A DNA stretch of 64,000 bases from Chara braunii (Eukaryota; Streptophyta; Charophyceae; Charales; Characeae): NCBI GenBank assembly GCA_003427395.1, contig BFEA01000022.1, positions 193,486 to 257,485 on the forward strand, given 5' to 3'. This document shows, in pieces, positions 11,577-23,044 of the stretch. The position numbers and the translations under genes were made by a program. Each line of letters starts with the position of its first letter. The stretch's first letter is position 1. The notes beneath the pieces were generated by a model. It had not been told where the DNA came from. It did no database searches and worked only from the letters and a program-made list of their open reading frames with translations.

Positions 11577-14126
11577 CTAACCGGACCGCATACTTCTTTT
11601 TCTTTGGTGCCGCATCGCGCAGAATCGGTTCGGCTTCCCCCTGGGCTCCCCTCTTCTTGGCCCTTTGCTCCGCCCTTCGTTCCTCCTCTTAACGCAGCCT
11701 ATCATCTTGCTCTTCTTCATCATCGTCCTTCTCCACTTCCACGACCGCTTTCCTTCGTTCTTGCACTGGCTCCCTCCGTGGGGGTTCTCGGCTGACACTT
11801 GCCTTACTCAGGCCCCTTGTTTTCGCAGCTTGCGCCATTCTCCCTTGCGCAGTAGCGGGCCTGAAGGTCATTCCAGACTGAGGCCCTGATCCCACAGTGG
11901 CTACTCCAGGGTAGCCTTGCCGTCCAGGTACTGACTGGATCGAACTCGTAGAGGAAGACTTTGAGGATGCTGACCCTCCATTCCCTCACTTCTTCGCATA
12001 TACCTACCAGCTTCCGCTGATATTGACCCATTTTCTCCCACAAATCCTCCATCTTTCCCAGAATGATCGACGTCGATTCCACCTTCTCATCCTCACCCTC
12101 TCCATCTGACTCAACAACTATAGGCTCTTCCTTTATACTTTCTGTCTGTAGCCTCTGAGTCACCTCTTCATCACTTTTCACCTCTTCCACCCTTATTGGT
12201 GGGTCATCCCTTTCTGGCCACAACATGAACGTGGCTGGTGGCGCTTGTCGTGCAACTATCCTTCTCTGAGCCTCCGCCCTTACTCCGCCTGCAACCTTTC
12301 GGTCAATATACTCTCCGTACTGATCGTATATATCACCGTCCATATTGGAATAAATCAGTCCAACCTTTTCATCTTCTCGTCTTGTACTGCAGAACCATAT
12401 TGTATGACCTTGCCTATCACAATGTTGGCAAATAGCGGTCGTCCAGTCAAAACGAGGCCTTCCATATCCTTGACCTCCCTGATTCCCTTGACTCTCTTGG
12501 CCTTCGTAGCCTTGGCTGTCCCATTCTCCACCTCGGCCACCGCCATTCCTGCCTCGTTCTCTTCCGCCGCCGCTTCCTCCATTCCCTTGGTTGCTCTGAC
12601 CTTGATTTCCTCCCCTTGCCACGCTACCTTGTGAACTTGGGGCGGGCGATGGAGGTGGTGCCATGGGCTGGGCCTGCGCTGCAGGATAGCTCGGCGGCGG
12701 CATACTCGCTTGGGGCCCTGCGTATGGTACCATCTGGCTAGACGGAGCTGGACCTTCCCATGGCACAAAGGTGTTAAACACAGGCCATGGCCACTGCCCA
12801 TATGGTGGTACCGCCGCTTGCGAGGGTCCCACGCTACTTGATGGAGCTGACGCACTCGGCGAGGCTACTGCTAATTCTTGGGGCGTCTGACCCTTTCCTG
12901 AGCCTTGCCCTCCCCGTGTAAGATTGCGCTGCTTGCGCAGCGCCTTTGAAAGGTGTTGGGGCACTGACTCTTCTTCTTCCCATTCCTCCTGAATGTCCTC
13001 CTCTACCACTAGATCCTTCCCCCTCCCTTGGTTCGTTGTTACCACTTTCTTTTGTACCACGACGTCTTTCCCATCATACTCGCTTGGGGCCCTGCGTATG
13101 GTACCATCTGGTTGGATGGAGCTGGACCTCCCCATAGCATGAAGGTGTTAAACATAGGTCATGGCCACTGCCCATATGGTGGTACTGCCGCTTGCGAGGG
13201 TCCCGCGCTACTTGATGGAGCCGGCGCACTCGGCGAGGCTACTGCCAATGCTTGGGGCGCCTGCCCCTTTCCGGAGCCTTGCCCTCCCTGTGTTAAATTG
13301 CGCTGCTTGCGCAGTGCCTTTGAAAAGTGTTGAGGCACTGACTCTTCTTTTTCCCATTCCTCCTGAATGTCCTCCTTTACCACTGGATCCTTCCCCTTCC
13401 CTTGGATCGTTGTTACTACTTTATTTTGTACCACGGCGTCTTTCCCATACCCCAACTTAGCGAGTACATCTGTTACGATCCTTTTCACCCCCGGGGTCCC
13501 TGAGGAGGTCGCATCTCACTCTTTTCTTTTTCGTCGTTGTTAGCGCATTTGGTACTGCTCCACCTGGTCCAAACTCCCTTCTTCTACCCCCTTGTCGATG
13601 GTGGTCCAGATGAGCTTTGCGCTTCCTCCTCCGTGACTTGTCAATTCCGAGGCTTCTGAGGCAGTTAACAGCCTCTGGAAGATAGCACATTGTGCTTCTT
13701 CCGAAATTTCGGGGACCTTCCTTGCATTTTTCTTAAGCTCTTGAACAAAAGTCCCGATTGTCGTGAATCCCTATTCATTGCCTCTAAATCTACAGTGGTC
13801 AGGAGGCCATCACCTAGCCTATACTTTCTCTGCATTCCATCCTTGAATCTCGCCTAGCTGTCGTCGGCTGCATTTATCACCTTCTCTACCTCCTGGTGAT
13901 GCCCATGGAGTACATATTTCAAAATGCGTTGGAATTTCACTGCATCCAATAGCCCCATCAATGCCTGTTCCACCAACTCCAACCATTCTGAAACTCGCTC
14001 ACCATTGAAATGGAAGGTGTTGACTTTTGGGACATTGCTTTGTAACCTCTCTCGTCTGTCGAGGGCTTCGACCAAATCATCAATTGTCAGGACCTTTCCG
14101 ACCCCAGCAACTATGCCGCCTGACAT
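11577..14126 (-). pseudogene. gag: Gag polyprotein (element C)
   Basis: The N-terminus starts at 14,126 (MSGGIVAGVGKVLTIDDLVE) and carries the capsid-like FHFNGERVSEWLELVEQALM and YVLHGHHQEVEKV. After frameshifts, a 443-codon open stretch (13,135-11,804) has a proline/alanine-rich segment, a Gly/Arg/Gln-rich RNA-binding-like segment and a CCHC knuckle (CQHCDRQGHTIWFC) near 12,420, then an acidic tail. The likely start follows the PBS by about 375 bases, as expected for a leader. Part of the proline-rich N-terminal segment is tandemly duplicated, which interrupts the frame. Confidence 0.75.
12701..13448. repeat. 374 bp tandem duplication inside gag of element C
   Basis: CATACTCGCTTGGGGCCCTG at 12,701 recurs at 13,075, and ATGGCCACTGCCCATATGG at 12,787 recurs at 13,161, giving a period of 374. 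The copies differ at several per cent of bases. The repeated protein segment contains EEDIQEEW...SVPQH and SKALRKQRNLT. The period is not a multiple of three, so it shifts the frame. Confidence 0.92.
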
Positions 14127-14501
14127 CTTGGTCGAATCTCTTACTCAAATTTCCCTATTAAGAAGAGGTAAAGAAAACTTTCATTTAGCATCCTGATTTC
14201 GGTTTGACACCTATCAGCCTCCGATATAACTACTTCGTAGTCCAAGTCTAACAGGTTCTACCCTAGTTTCTTTATTTTTAAATCCCCTTTAGTAAGAATC
14301 ATTCCCTCTATAGGACTTCCCTCATGGTCTCTTAAATCAGGCAGTCAATCATGTCAAAGGTAACTTATTATATTAATAACATCCATCCAACATAGATAGT
14401 CAAACAAGACATCACGTATTCCGCCTCTCAGTATACGCCTATTTTCTTCTCAATCCTACACCCGGATATCGTTCCACCAGGGACAACGGTAGGCTTCCGT
14501 T

Positions 14502-14520
14502 ATCCCCGGCAACGACGCCA
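14502..14520 (-). other. Primer binding site, tRNA-Asp type (element C)
   Basis: Minus-strand TGGCGTCGTTGCCGGGGATA differs at one base in its first 18 from the complement of the plant tRNA-Asp 3' end (TGGCGCCGTTGCCGGGGA). It lies about 375 bases upstream of the gag start. tRNA-Asp priming is known from Athila/Tat-type gypsy elements, whereas family 1 here uses an initiator-Met-type site. It sets the inner edge of C's 5' LTR near 14,521, although no clear CA dinucleotide ends the LTR there. Confidence 0.7.
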
Positions 14521-15384
14521 CCTATCAAGCGCATCAGTCCAGCACCACGCAAAACGGAGCGGGACCCTCCCGGCCGCGTCACGCAGGAGTTGGTCTATTC
14601 CTCTTCGCGATATATATATGGAACTTTCGTAAGCCGCTCCGGCCGAGTTCGCCAGCCATACCTCTTGCAAGCCCCTACGACAGGATAGGGCCTACGCGAG
14701 GCACGACTTACCTCCATCTTACGGGAGTTGTCACCTCTCTTCGGTGGGCGTATCCCCGCCGAGCTACCAGTCCACAGTACGAAAGCTAATCAGCTCCAAT
14801 CGCAGAGGTGGACCAGCTGAGGGTGTTTCTCGTTCGCCGTAGCACAGGGGATACGCACGATTTCATGCCTCTATCGAACCCGCACGCGAACCGACGCCTT
14901 GGGGGGCGGAGGTCCCAAGCGCGACCCGTCGTCGGTCAATTAGGACGCTTACCGCACACCACGCGCACACCACTCTAAAGACAAAAAAAATGAGAACATG
15001 CACGTACACACACATATACAGAACGAATAAAACAAACAACGCACACAATCCTAGTCCCTTCAGTAGCCATCCCATAACTTTCCGCTGTAAAAATTAGATA
15101 TGCCACGCGCGCAAGAGTTAGTATAAAACCGCGCGGACGCAGGACTTTCCCATATCGACTAGCAATGTATGAATATACAAGCAGTCGCAATGATGGCATA
15201 CTATGTAGTGCCCATAATCAAGCGGTCTGGTGGGCAGGGCAAATAGGCTCTGCACAGGGGGTGATCCCTTCTATGCAGAGTCTAAGACCTAGGATGTCAT
15301 GGACAAGGTCCTCGAATCCAGGCCCATGACCAACGTCCGACTAAGAAATTTTTAAGAAGCATACAATAATAAAAGAGGAATACC

Positions 15385-15893
15385 TATGTATACGTGATCG
15401 CAAATGATCAAATCCAAAGTCCAAACCACATATCATATCCGCAATCACATCGAAGACTCAACCAAAAATCCACACACTACACAGAGTCAACTTCAACCAT
15501 TCTCTATACTCGTACCCCTCGCTTTAGCCATGCAAGCCCCAACCTTTGTCCAACCATCCATAATTAAATACTCAGTACCTAATTAGATGACCATTCAATA
15601 AAAGTCTGGGTGCACCATCACAGTGGAATCCCTCACAACCATATATATCGTCACAACCATATATACATGTATGTGATCGCAAACAATGAAATCCAAAGTC
15701 CGAACCATAGAACATATCTGCAATCACATCAAAGACTCAACCAAAAGTCTACACACTACACAGAGTCAACTTCAACCATTCTCTATACTCATACCCCTCA
15801 CTTTAGCCATGCAAGCCCCAACCTTTGTCCAACCATCCATAATTAAATACGCAGTACCTAGTTAGATGATCATTTAATAAAAGTATGAGTGCA
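15385..15893. repeat. 279 bp tandem duplication
   Basis: GTGATCGCAAA at 15,394 recurs at 15,673, and the copies stay collinear through CACACTACACAGAGTCAACT, CATGCAAGCCCCAACC and CATCCATAATTAAATAC. The second copy ends about 50 bases short. Differences are scattered single bases. AT-rich and non-coding. Confidence 0.93.
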
Positions 15894-16106
15894 AAGGTTA
15901 TCAGTGGTAAGAAAAAATGATCCTTGTGGGATCAATTTGAGTCTATTCCAAATATTGAATCAAACGATCAAGAGGACCTGTAAGACAAGACAGACCAATC
16001 CAGAAGCTAGACCTATAAGTCAATGGAGAATACTCTTCATATCACAACCTCATTCAACGTTCTCATGTAAACTAAGTCTGAGCCTACCTCTAAGTCAGTG
16101 CTAAAG

Positions 16107-16330
16107 AAAAGGTAGACCTTTGGCAGAATCTCCTCTGTATAGATTGGATTGCCAGAATTGCCTAAAAAAAAGGTGAACCTTTGGCAGAATCTCCTCTGTA
16201 TAGATTGGATTGCCAGAATCGTCACCTGTAAAAATAAAATCTAATTCCTTTAAACTAAGAAAAATTCGGGATTGCCAGAATCGTCACCTGTAAAAATAAA
16301 ATCTAACTCATTTAAACTAAGAAAAATTCG
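16107..16330. repeat. Two nested 61-62 bp duplications
   Basis: A 61 bp unit around CCTTTGGCAGAATCTCCTCT occurs at 16,111 and 16,172. A second, overlapping 62 bp unit around GGATTGCCAGAATCGTCACC occurs at 16,207 and 16,269 and is nearly identical between copies. Both feed into the 120 bp array that follows. Confidence 0.88.
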
Positions 16331-16870
16331 ACAGCGCTTCCCGTAGAAAAAGTGTCTTCTCACAATTTATACTAAGCCTAAATACGAAAACATAAATAAT
16401 TTTTAACTCAAGTCGAATTTTATCTAACTCCCTGAATTAGTAAAAATTTGAGCAGCACCGCTTCAAAAAATGAGACTTTCCAGATTTATACTAAGTCCGA
16501 TTTGAACTCAAAAAACAAACTTGAGTTCAAATAAGACCAAATTTAACTAACTCCCCAGATTTGTAAAAATTTCGGCAACACTCCCTTTAGAAAAGTGTTG
16601 ATCCAAGATTTATACAAAGCTAAGTTCAGAATCTTAAAGCGACTTTTGACTTCTGAAGGTGAAATTTTTTCCAACTCCTTGAATTAGCAAAAATTTGGGC
16701 AACACTCCCTTTAGAAAAGAAGACTTCCCAAATTTCTACGAAGCCATATATAAAGTTTAAACAAGTTGGATTTTGAAAGGTCAAAATTTAAATAACTCCT
16801 TGGATTTGCAAAAATTTCGGCAGCGTTTCCCGCAAAGAAAGTAGCTTACCAAGATTTATACAAAGCCAAA
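16321..16870. repeat. Degenerate ~120 bp tandem array, five units
   Basis: The core AAAAATTYGRGCARCRCT, then a CCC/TTT segment, a variable stretch, then AGATTTATACWAAGCC, recurs at about 16,321, 16,440, 16,563, 16,688 and 16,808 (spacings 119, 123, 125, 120). An AACTCCTTGAATT-like phrase precedes most cores. Units are only moderately similar, so the array is old. No coding signal. Confidence 0.8.
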
Positions 16871-17157
16871 TATAAAAAATAATTCCAGAAAATGCAAGAA
16901 TTGACCTAAGTAAAAATAAACCTAGCTCAGAAAATGCATGAATTGAAACTAACCCCTATCACTCTAGCACGTGGCGAGCAGCTAAAGCAACTACCAATCA
17001 AACTGAAACTCAGACCAAGTAGTAATCTCACTCTGTCACATGCAAGGCCAAACACAAGGAGTAAGTACTCTCACCATCCCTAAGTCAAAATCCTCATAGA
17101 TAGTTCATGAATCTTTCAGATGATTTAACCCTTGTACCCAGCTTACATATGGTACGG

Positions 17158-17919
17158 TGCTAGACCATTCAACTTAGAAACAATGTCTAGCATGCCTTTA
17201 GGATATACATGAACATGTTGCACAACTACTTTTCTCTTGTTTGGGCATATGACTAGACCATTCATCTTAGGAACAATGCCTAGTCGCCCTAAGTTGTTTA
17301 ATAGCCAAAATTTAATAATTTTATGATTTTGTTTTAAAAAGAAATAAAAAGATGGGCAGGGGACTGAGCCATTCAACTTAAAAACAATGCTCAGCTTGCC
17401 CAAATTACTTCCAATTATACTTAGTACTTTCTCTTCTCTTCTTAATGATATGGCTTAGTGTTGGACCATTCAACTTAGAAACAATGTCCAACTGTCGGTT
17501 CACATTCAAGTATAGATAAAATATTTCCTGTTTATACTCAATTTATATTTATGTGCGTGGTTTTTAGGCTAAACCATTCAGCTTAGAAACAGTACTTAGC
17601 CTTAAATAAAAAATCCTCCCTTAAAAATAAAACAAAAGACTGAACCATTCAACTTAGAAACAATGTTCAGCCTATCCTCAAACAATTTAAAGCATGAAGT
17701 TGAATTTTTCAGCCCAACTTCAGTCAGAAACGCCAAAAGAAACAAATAGACCAAGCCATTCACTTAGAAACAATGCTTGGTCCCGGAGATCAGTCAGGCA
17801 AGCTCTCATAATTAAACACAACAACCAGGTCATTAAGCTTAGAAACAATGTCGGGTCCTTCAAAAAATAGTCAAATAAACATAGCCCTGAGTCATTCATC
17901 TTAGAAACAATACCTAGTC
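17158..17919. repeat. Array of nine hairpins with covarying stems
   Basis: Nine copies of a core close to CATTCAACTTAGAAACAATG stand at 17,158-17,192, 17,251-17,285, 17,364-17,394, 17,460-17,492, 17,567-17,601, 17,638-17,672, 17,749-17,783, 17,823-17,858 and 17,886-17,919. In each, CATT pairs with AATG around a loop close to CAACTTAGAAAC. Outside the core, arms of 5-7 bases differ between units but are complementary within most of them: TGCTAGA/TCTAGCA, GACTAG/CTAGTC, CTGAG/CTCAG, GTTGGA/TCCAAC, GGCTAA/TTAGCC, CTGAA/TTCAG, GACCAAG/CTTGGTC; the last two are weaker. A C stands unpaired in the 5' arm of units 1-7. Sequence between units (about 40-80 bases) is unrelated. Function unknown. Confidence 0.85.
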
Positions 17920-20900
17920 TTTGGTTGACCCGACCAAACGCATGCACACTGCCTTCCTGCTACCTTTCCCCAGTTCATCCCTTAGTCTGCTTTCAGTCAA
18001 AATAAAAAGAAACTTAAAATTCACGTATGCATTAATTCTCTTTAGTCTGATTGAATTTTGAAAAGAAAATAGAATCATAGGGGATCACATACATACAATC
18101 AGTCAAACTGAAGGGAGATAGCCAAACATGGGTATAGTGGGTCATAAAGATAGAAAAAGTTATACCTGACGGTTCCCTACCTCCATAACTCCTCCCGAGT
18201 TCCGGCATAGCTCCCTTAATCGGTGGGCGGACTCCCCACAGAGTCTTGCTGTGGTCCTACGGGTTGCAATCCCGCCTGACGCCTTCCTCTCTGATCAGGA
18301 TTAGACTGAGAGTAAGAAAGGTAGAAAGAGGGGTTTCAGACTCGCGAGATACAGGAGGGGAACAACTCAACTCCCAGGAGAGGACCTTGTTATCTTCATG
18401 CACCTGAGGGCCCCACAATGATGGCCAAACAGCAACAGCCTGGTAAAAACTGAAGTCAAACTGTTGACTGTTGACTGTCCGATGACCCTCAAAATTACAG
18501 CGACGACCTCCCTATATTTGATCACTCTCTCATACCGTAGGGCCGGCCTCCCCTCACCAACCCACAACTAGTACACAGTCTGGAAATGCCTTATCCGAAC
18601 GGATTACACCTTTGTGCTCTGCCTGAAATGCAGCAGCGCACCGCAACAAAGGTCTATGATCATCACTAGCGAACCCTCCGCATGCCTGCGACCAACAATA
18701 TCTAGTGGATCCGGCAAGCAACAAGCAGCAAACCACGACTCAGCAAACAACGAACACTACAAATGGTAGTTCAAATGAAGCAGCAGCTCAGTCGGCTGCA
18801 ACTTCAGGAACAGTACTTTACGAAAGTCACTACTTCTCATAGTTGACCCTGACTCAAGCTTGACAAGGTCTTCTCTCTCAAAAGTCGGGATAGCCAGCAC
18901 ATATTAACTCTAAAACTACCACGACGACTCATGCTGCAGAGAGTTCAGAACGAAAATAAGAGAGCGATGGATTAAGGAGACGTCCTTAGTCCCATAGTGC
19001 AAAACGCTCACATTACGGAGTGTGTGGCATAGGCTTTGGGGGAGGTATCTGGCTATCGGCAGAATCAACCAGGTGGCGAGTGTAACTAATAATAGTTGCT
19101 AGATTCAAACTTATGCCGGCAGCTCGACAGTTTCATATGTACAGGACTCGCGCAACCCGCAATTTAGCAAAGCGAGAGGAAGACTTCTGCAAGAAAAATA
19201 AAAACACATCGTCGAGCTCCTTTCCCTGTCATCGATGGTACGAGTGAGATCCTAATGGATCTCCCATTGGAATACAGCCTGACGCTTCTTCCAGTGTGAG
19301 CAACACACCGGCCAATATGTAAGTCTCCAACCTCACGACCCAGCCCCCGCTAGCTCCGTCGATGGAACGAGCAAAACTGAACAAAGTTTGCCGACCGACG
19401 ACTCTCCGGTTACCTTCATCGACCGCACGAGTAATGTGCTCGTCAACAAGTAAGTATCAATCACTCCCTCGCTCCCCCCCTTTCTGGCGAACGAAACGCA
19501 GTCGGCCGCTGGCATGGCCAGACCTAGCCACAATTCAAGGAGAAGAGTCGGCCAGGCTGCTAGGCCGAAAACATGGGATGACGAATCAGCGACGGAACAT
19601 TGGTTGGACATGATCACAAACCCGACTGAGGGCAATGACAGAACTATAAACCACGTACATTACGAGCAACCGTAGCCCGTCCCTCAACAACTATACAAAG
19701 CAAGAGTGAATCTTCCGCCTGAACGCAGAAAGATACATCTCATCTTCAATGTTCTCCCTCCCGCACTCAGCGCAGTGTCTGCAGGTCGTGGCGGTCGAAC
19801 CTCCTTGCAGATCACGAATCCGAACTCGCCAATGGACCCGTAGCGCACAAGAAGCCCCAAGACAGATCTCCATCCACCCCTTTCCATAACGAAACGGGCA
19901 TCTATTCTGCTCCCACCATAGCCACTTTCTCCTTTCATCCGCGCACATTAGTCAGCATAAACTCCTCAATCTACTAACTTCCTTCCAAAACTAACTTCAT
20001 AAACCGATTCGTCCGGCCCCAAATCGCTAGTCTAACATTTTCTCTTGCCCGCTTTCATCCCCTAATGGGCGAATTATATAATTTTTAATGTTTTCTTCCT
20101 CTCCCTCGCCGATGCCTCCGCGCACCTTTTTCCTTTCTAACTCTCTATTGACTAACCTATTGCCCAAACTAACACGATCATCGTGTTCGCCTGGGGTAAA
20201 AACCCCAAACTCGCCTTCTCTCCTGCTAAGACTCAATGAGAGGTGAATGAGTCATGGCTTCACCCTTCCACTATGCTCTCCTTCTCCGCCATGTCCGATT
20301 TCTCCCCTCTTTTCTACTTTGAATGTTCCTAATCCGAATTCGCACCCAGATGCAGATTCATTTTCTACCGTCTTTCTACGGTTGCGCCCCTCGTCTTTAC
20401 TAATGTAGCGCCGCCCCCGATATCTCTGCCAATATTGTGTCCGGTAGCGGTCAGTCTCTCCCATAAACCAAACATCGCAACTCCGACCAAACAGACTGCA
20501 CAGCGGTGGTCGTGGGTGTCGAAAGCTACTTCCAAATGTGTATCAATCACCTGCCAGCCCGATCAGCCCCGAAGACGGATAGCGTCAAGGCTTGCGTCCC
20601 ATACCAGGTCGTAGGTGCGACTCTGGCTCCGCGAGGAGTCAGCGGACGCACTCGTACTGTAGAGCCTAGGTGTGGGCTTAGGTAAATACAGACCCAGTGC
20701 GGATCTCGACGGTACCAGCAAACATTTAGATACAGACTTTGAAGGTCAGCGTGGGGAAAGGTTCCACACGTAGGCCACCGCTGCAGCGGCCTCCCCACAG
20801 TGTCTTCTGGGTCGCTCCTGCTAGGCACACAACTTGAGCCTCGACTAGGTAAGCCCCGGTGCAAACCTTTGTAACAGTAGCAAATACTCAAATGACCGCG

Positions 20901-21883
20901 CAAACAGTGTTGCCGTCCTCGGCATTCTGGGCTGCCCCGCCCGGGCACAGTCCTACTCCTTTTGGGTCACAGCGGGTATGCTCACATTCAAACCTCCAGC
21001 AACAACTCGTGGCTGGTGGATGGTACACCCACAAAGGGCCCGCGCCACCCAGGTTTCTTCCGTCTTGGGGCTACTCACCCGCCGACTCGCATGCACGTTA
21101 AACTTTTTCATGACGGGCAAGTCAATAAACCTCGCCGGTATCCCAAACACGCAGGAATTCGTAGGTCAACCGAAGGAGGCGCGCGCTCGCAGTCCTTGAC
21201 AGTCGTGACGGCCTTTAGATCCGACGTCGCGTCCGGATCAAAGAACGCCGAAGCATAGAAAAAACTACAATAAGTAATAAAATACCTAGAAAATTTTAAT
21301 CGTCAGAATATGACGAGTCGAGGAGAAGGAACTTGCTAGCACCATTCCAACGTAGCCGACGCCAAAACCAAGGGGAATAGCCCTGTCGGGCCCTCAACCC
21401 CGCGGTTCCTTCGCGCCGCTCCCACCCTCCCTCGCTGTCGCTCGCTGACCTCGATCCCTAAATGTCCCTCTTGGAGGTCCGACACTGCAACCAGTATTGA
21501 CGGACACCTAAATAATCGGATACTTCTCGATGCGACGAGCATACCTACCAAAATGTTTTCAAAATCACATTGTTGTCGATGCCGCCCTCCGTACATATGC
21601 GCAAGTCAATCAAGAATTAAAATCTTTTCTATCCTAGTTTATTCGGAAGAATAAAAAAATGGCCGGCGATCACACCGACTCTTCAATCATCAATAAAAAA
21701 AGATCATACGCGTCTTAAGTCCGCGTGCCCACACACTCTATACTCTAGTCAACCGTTCAGTCAACGTAAACCACAGATGCAGTCGCGCCTCGCGCGGTAT
21801 ACTTAAGATTTAAACTAAACTTATTTCCTGTCATCTAAAAACCCCAGGGCGGATACCCTTGTAAGGGTATTCGCACCGACACC

Positions 21884-23044
21884 ACTACGTGTCCCGTCCG
21901 GTCCCGGTGAATCTGTGTCGATTGACTTCATGGACACGAAGGTTAAAAGCAAAAATAGGAAGAATGAAGTGATGGTTGTCGTAGATAAATTTAGTAAATT
22001 TGTCGTTTTTATTCCACCACCCGTTGAGACAAAGACATATTTAGTGGTTAGAGAATTCTTCAATCATTGATTAAGGATTATGGATACCAGTTAACGATTG
22101 TTAGTGATAGAGATAGCAGATTCACGGGAAAGTACTGGCAACAATTGGTGAAAGTCTATGGATCAAAGCTGACCATGTCTTTCGGTCGACACCCGGAGAC
22201 CAATGGTCAAATCGAGCAGATGAACACAATGCTCCAGCAAGTGCTACGCATGTACATTAGGCCCGACCTGATTGATTGGGACGAACATCTCCCCAAAGCG
22301 TAGTTTGCGTACAATAACTTGGTGCACTTGTCCACTGCACGCAAACCTAACGAAGTGCATAGAGGTTGGCAACCCCAACATCCAATTGACTGCTTGAATC
22401 CAGATCAAATTCAAAGATTGGCGCCAAGTACAAAGGAGCTTCCCATTCAATACGAGAAGGATCTTCAAAGATTGGCGCCAAGTACAAAGGAGCTTGCCAT
22501 TCAATACGAGAAGGATCTAGAGCAGGTCAAAATGATCATCCTTAAGGCCCAACACCAGATGGTAGAACAAGCTAACAAACATCGACGACCATCGAAGTTT
22601 GCAGTAGGTGACTTGGTATGGGTTAAGTCTAAGGAGTTTGTTCCTTAAGAAAGGATATCGCAGAAACTGTTACCTGCATATAGGGGACCACGACAAGTCT
22701 TAGATGTTAAAGGAGAGGCAGATGGTCCGTCCTACACGATCGAGATTCCACCCCACTTGCACACGTGCCCGGTATTCCACGCATCTAAGTTGCTTTCTTC
22801 TATTACAAACGACCAGTTTCCCTCTCGATGTTCCACGATTCACCAGATATGGACGGAGGTTATGATGTAGACTGAACAGTGGTCGAAGATACTTTCCCGC
22901 ACAGGTGGCAAAGGAGGGCCACAACAACGATATAAGGTCAGGTTTGCCTACAGGAGCCCAGCGAAGATCACTGGTACCCGAGGGAAAGACTAATACAGAC
23001 AACCCCTCACATTGTCCCTTTCGGTGAGAGGGCCCGAAGAGGAA
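21884..23044 (+). pseudogene. Ty3/gypsy integrase fragment (element D)
   Basis: The plus strand reads as an integrase core and tail: SVSIDFMDTKVKSKN near 21,915 (first Asp), IVSDRDSRFTGKYWQQL near 22,090-22,140 (second Asp), FGRHPETNGQIEQMN near 22,185-22,225 (Glu). All three catalytic acids are present. The downstream tail reads RRPSKFAVGDLVWVKSKEF, then GPSYTIEIPPHLHTCPVFHA and SKLLSS near 22,725-22,800, as in element E. In-frame TGA (about 22,066), TAG (about 22,300) and TAA (about 22,645) stops break it, and a 54 bp duplication lies inside. Nothing upstream of the core (RT, RNase H, zinc finger) remains; the sequence changes abruptly at about 21,884. Confidence 0.78.
22412..22519. repeat. 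54 bp in-frame tandem duplication
   Basis: CAAAGATTGGCGCCAAGTAC at 22,412 recurs at 22,466; the units are nearly identical (CTTCC versus CTTGC). The period is a multiple of three, so the integrase frame is kept and the peptide QRLAPSTKEL..IQYEKDL appears twice. The high identity suggests a recent event. Confidence 0.95.

Larger units (their letters stand above)
14521..21883 (-). other. Long non-coding stretch, possible giant 5' LTR of element C
   Basis: Lies between the PBS of C and an abrupt join to integrase fragment D. At the right edge the minus strand begins TGTCGG and continues at once into an inverted repeat (ATACCCTT / AAGGGTAT), consistent with an LTR start at 21,883. The interior has no recognisable protein gene; it holds a 279 bp duplication, 60 bp and 120 bp arrays and a hairpin array, then about 3.9 kb (17,950-21,840) in which I see only short open frames and a degenerate echo (CGGTGGGCG near 14,742 and 18,220). 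No second LTR of C is present to confirm the reading, and several unrelated repeats side by side would explain it too. Confidence 0.35.

Noticed and set aside
17158-17919. CRISPR-like or integron attC-like reading of the hairpin array
   Set aside because: Repeats are only about 20 conserved bases, arms vary, spacing is irregular, and the context is eukaryotic retrotransposon sequence with no cas or integrase-integron genes.
20547-20948. 133-codon minus-strand frame as a gene
   Set aside because: No recognisable domain, lies in the presumed LTR stretch, and overlapping frames of similar length occur on both strands.
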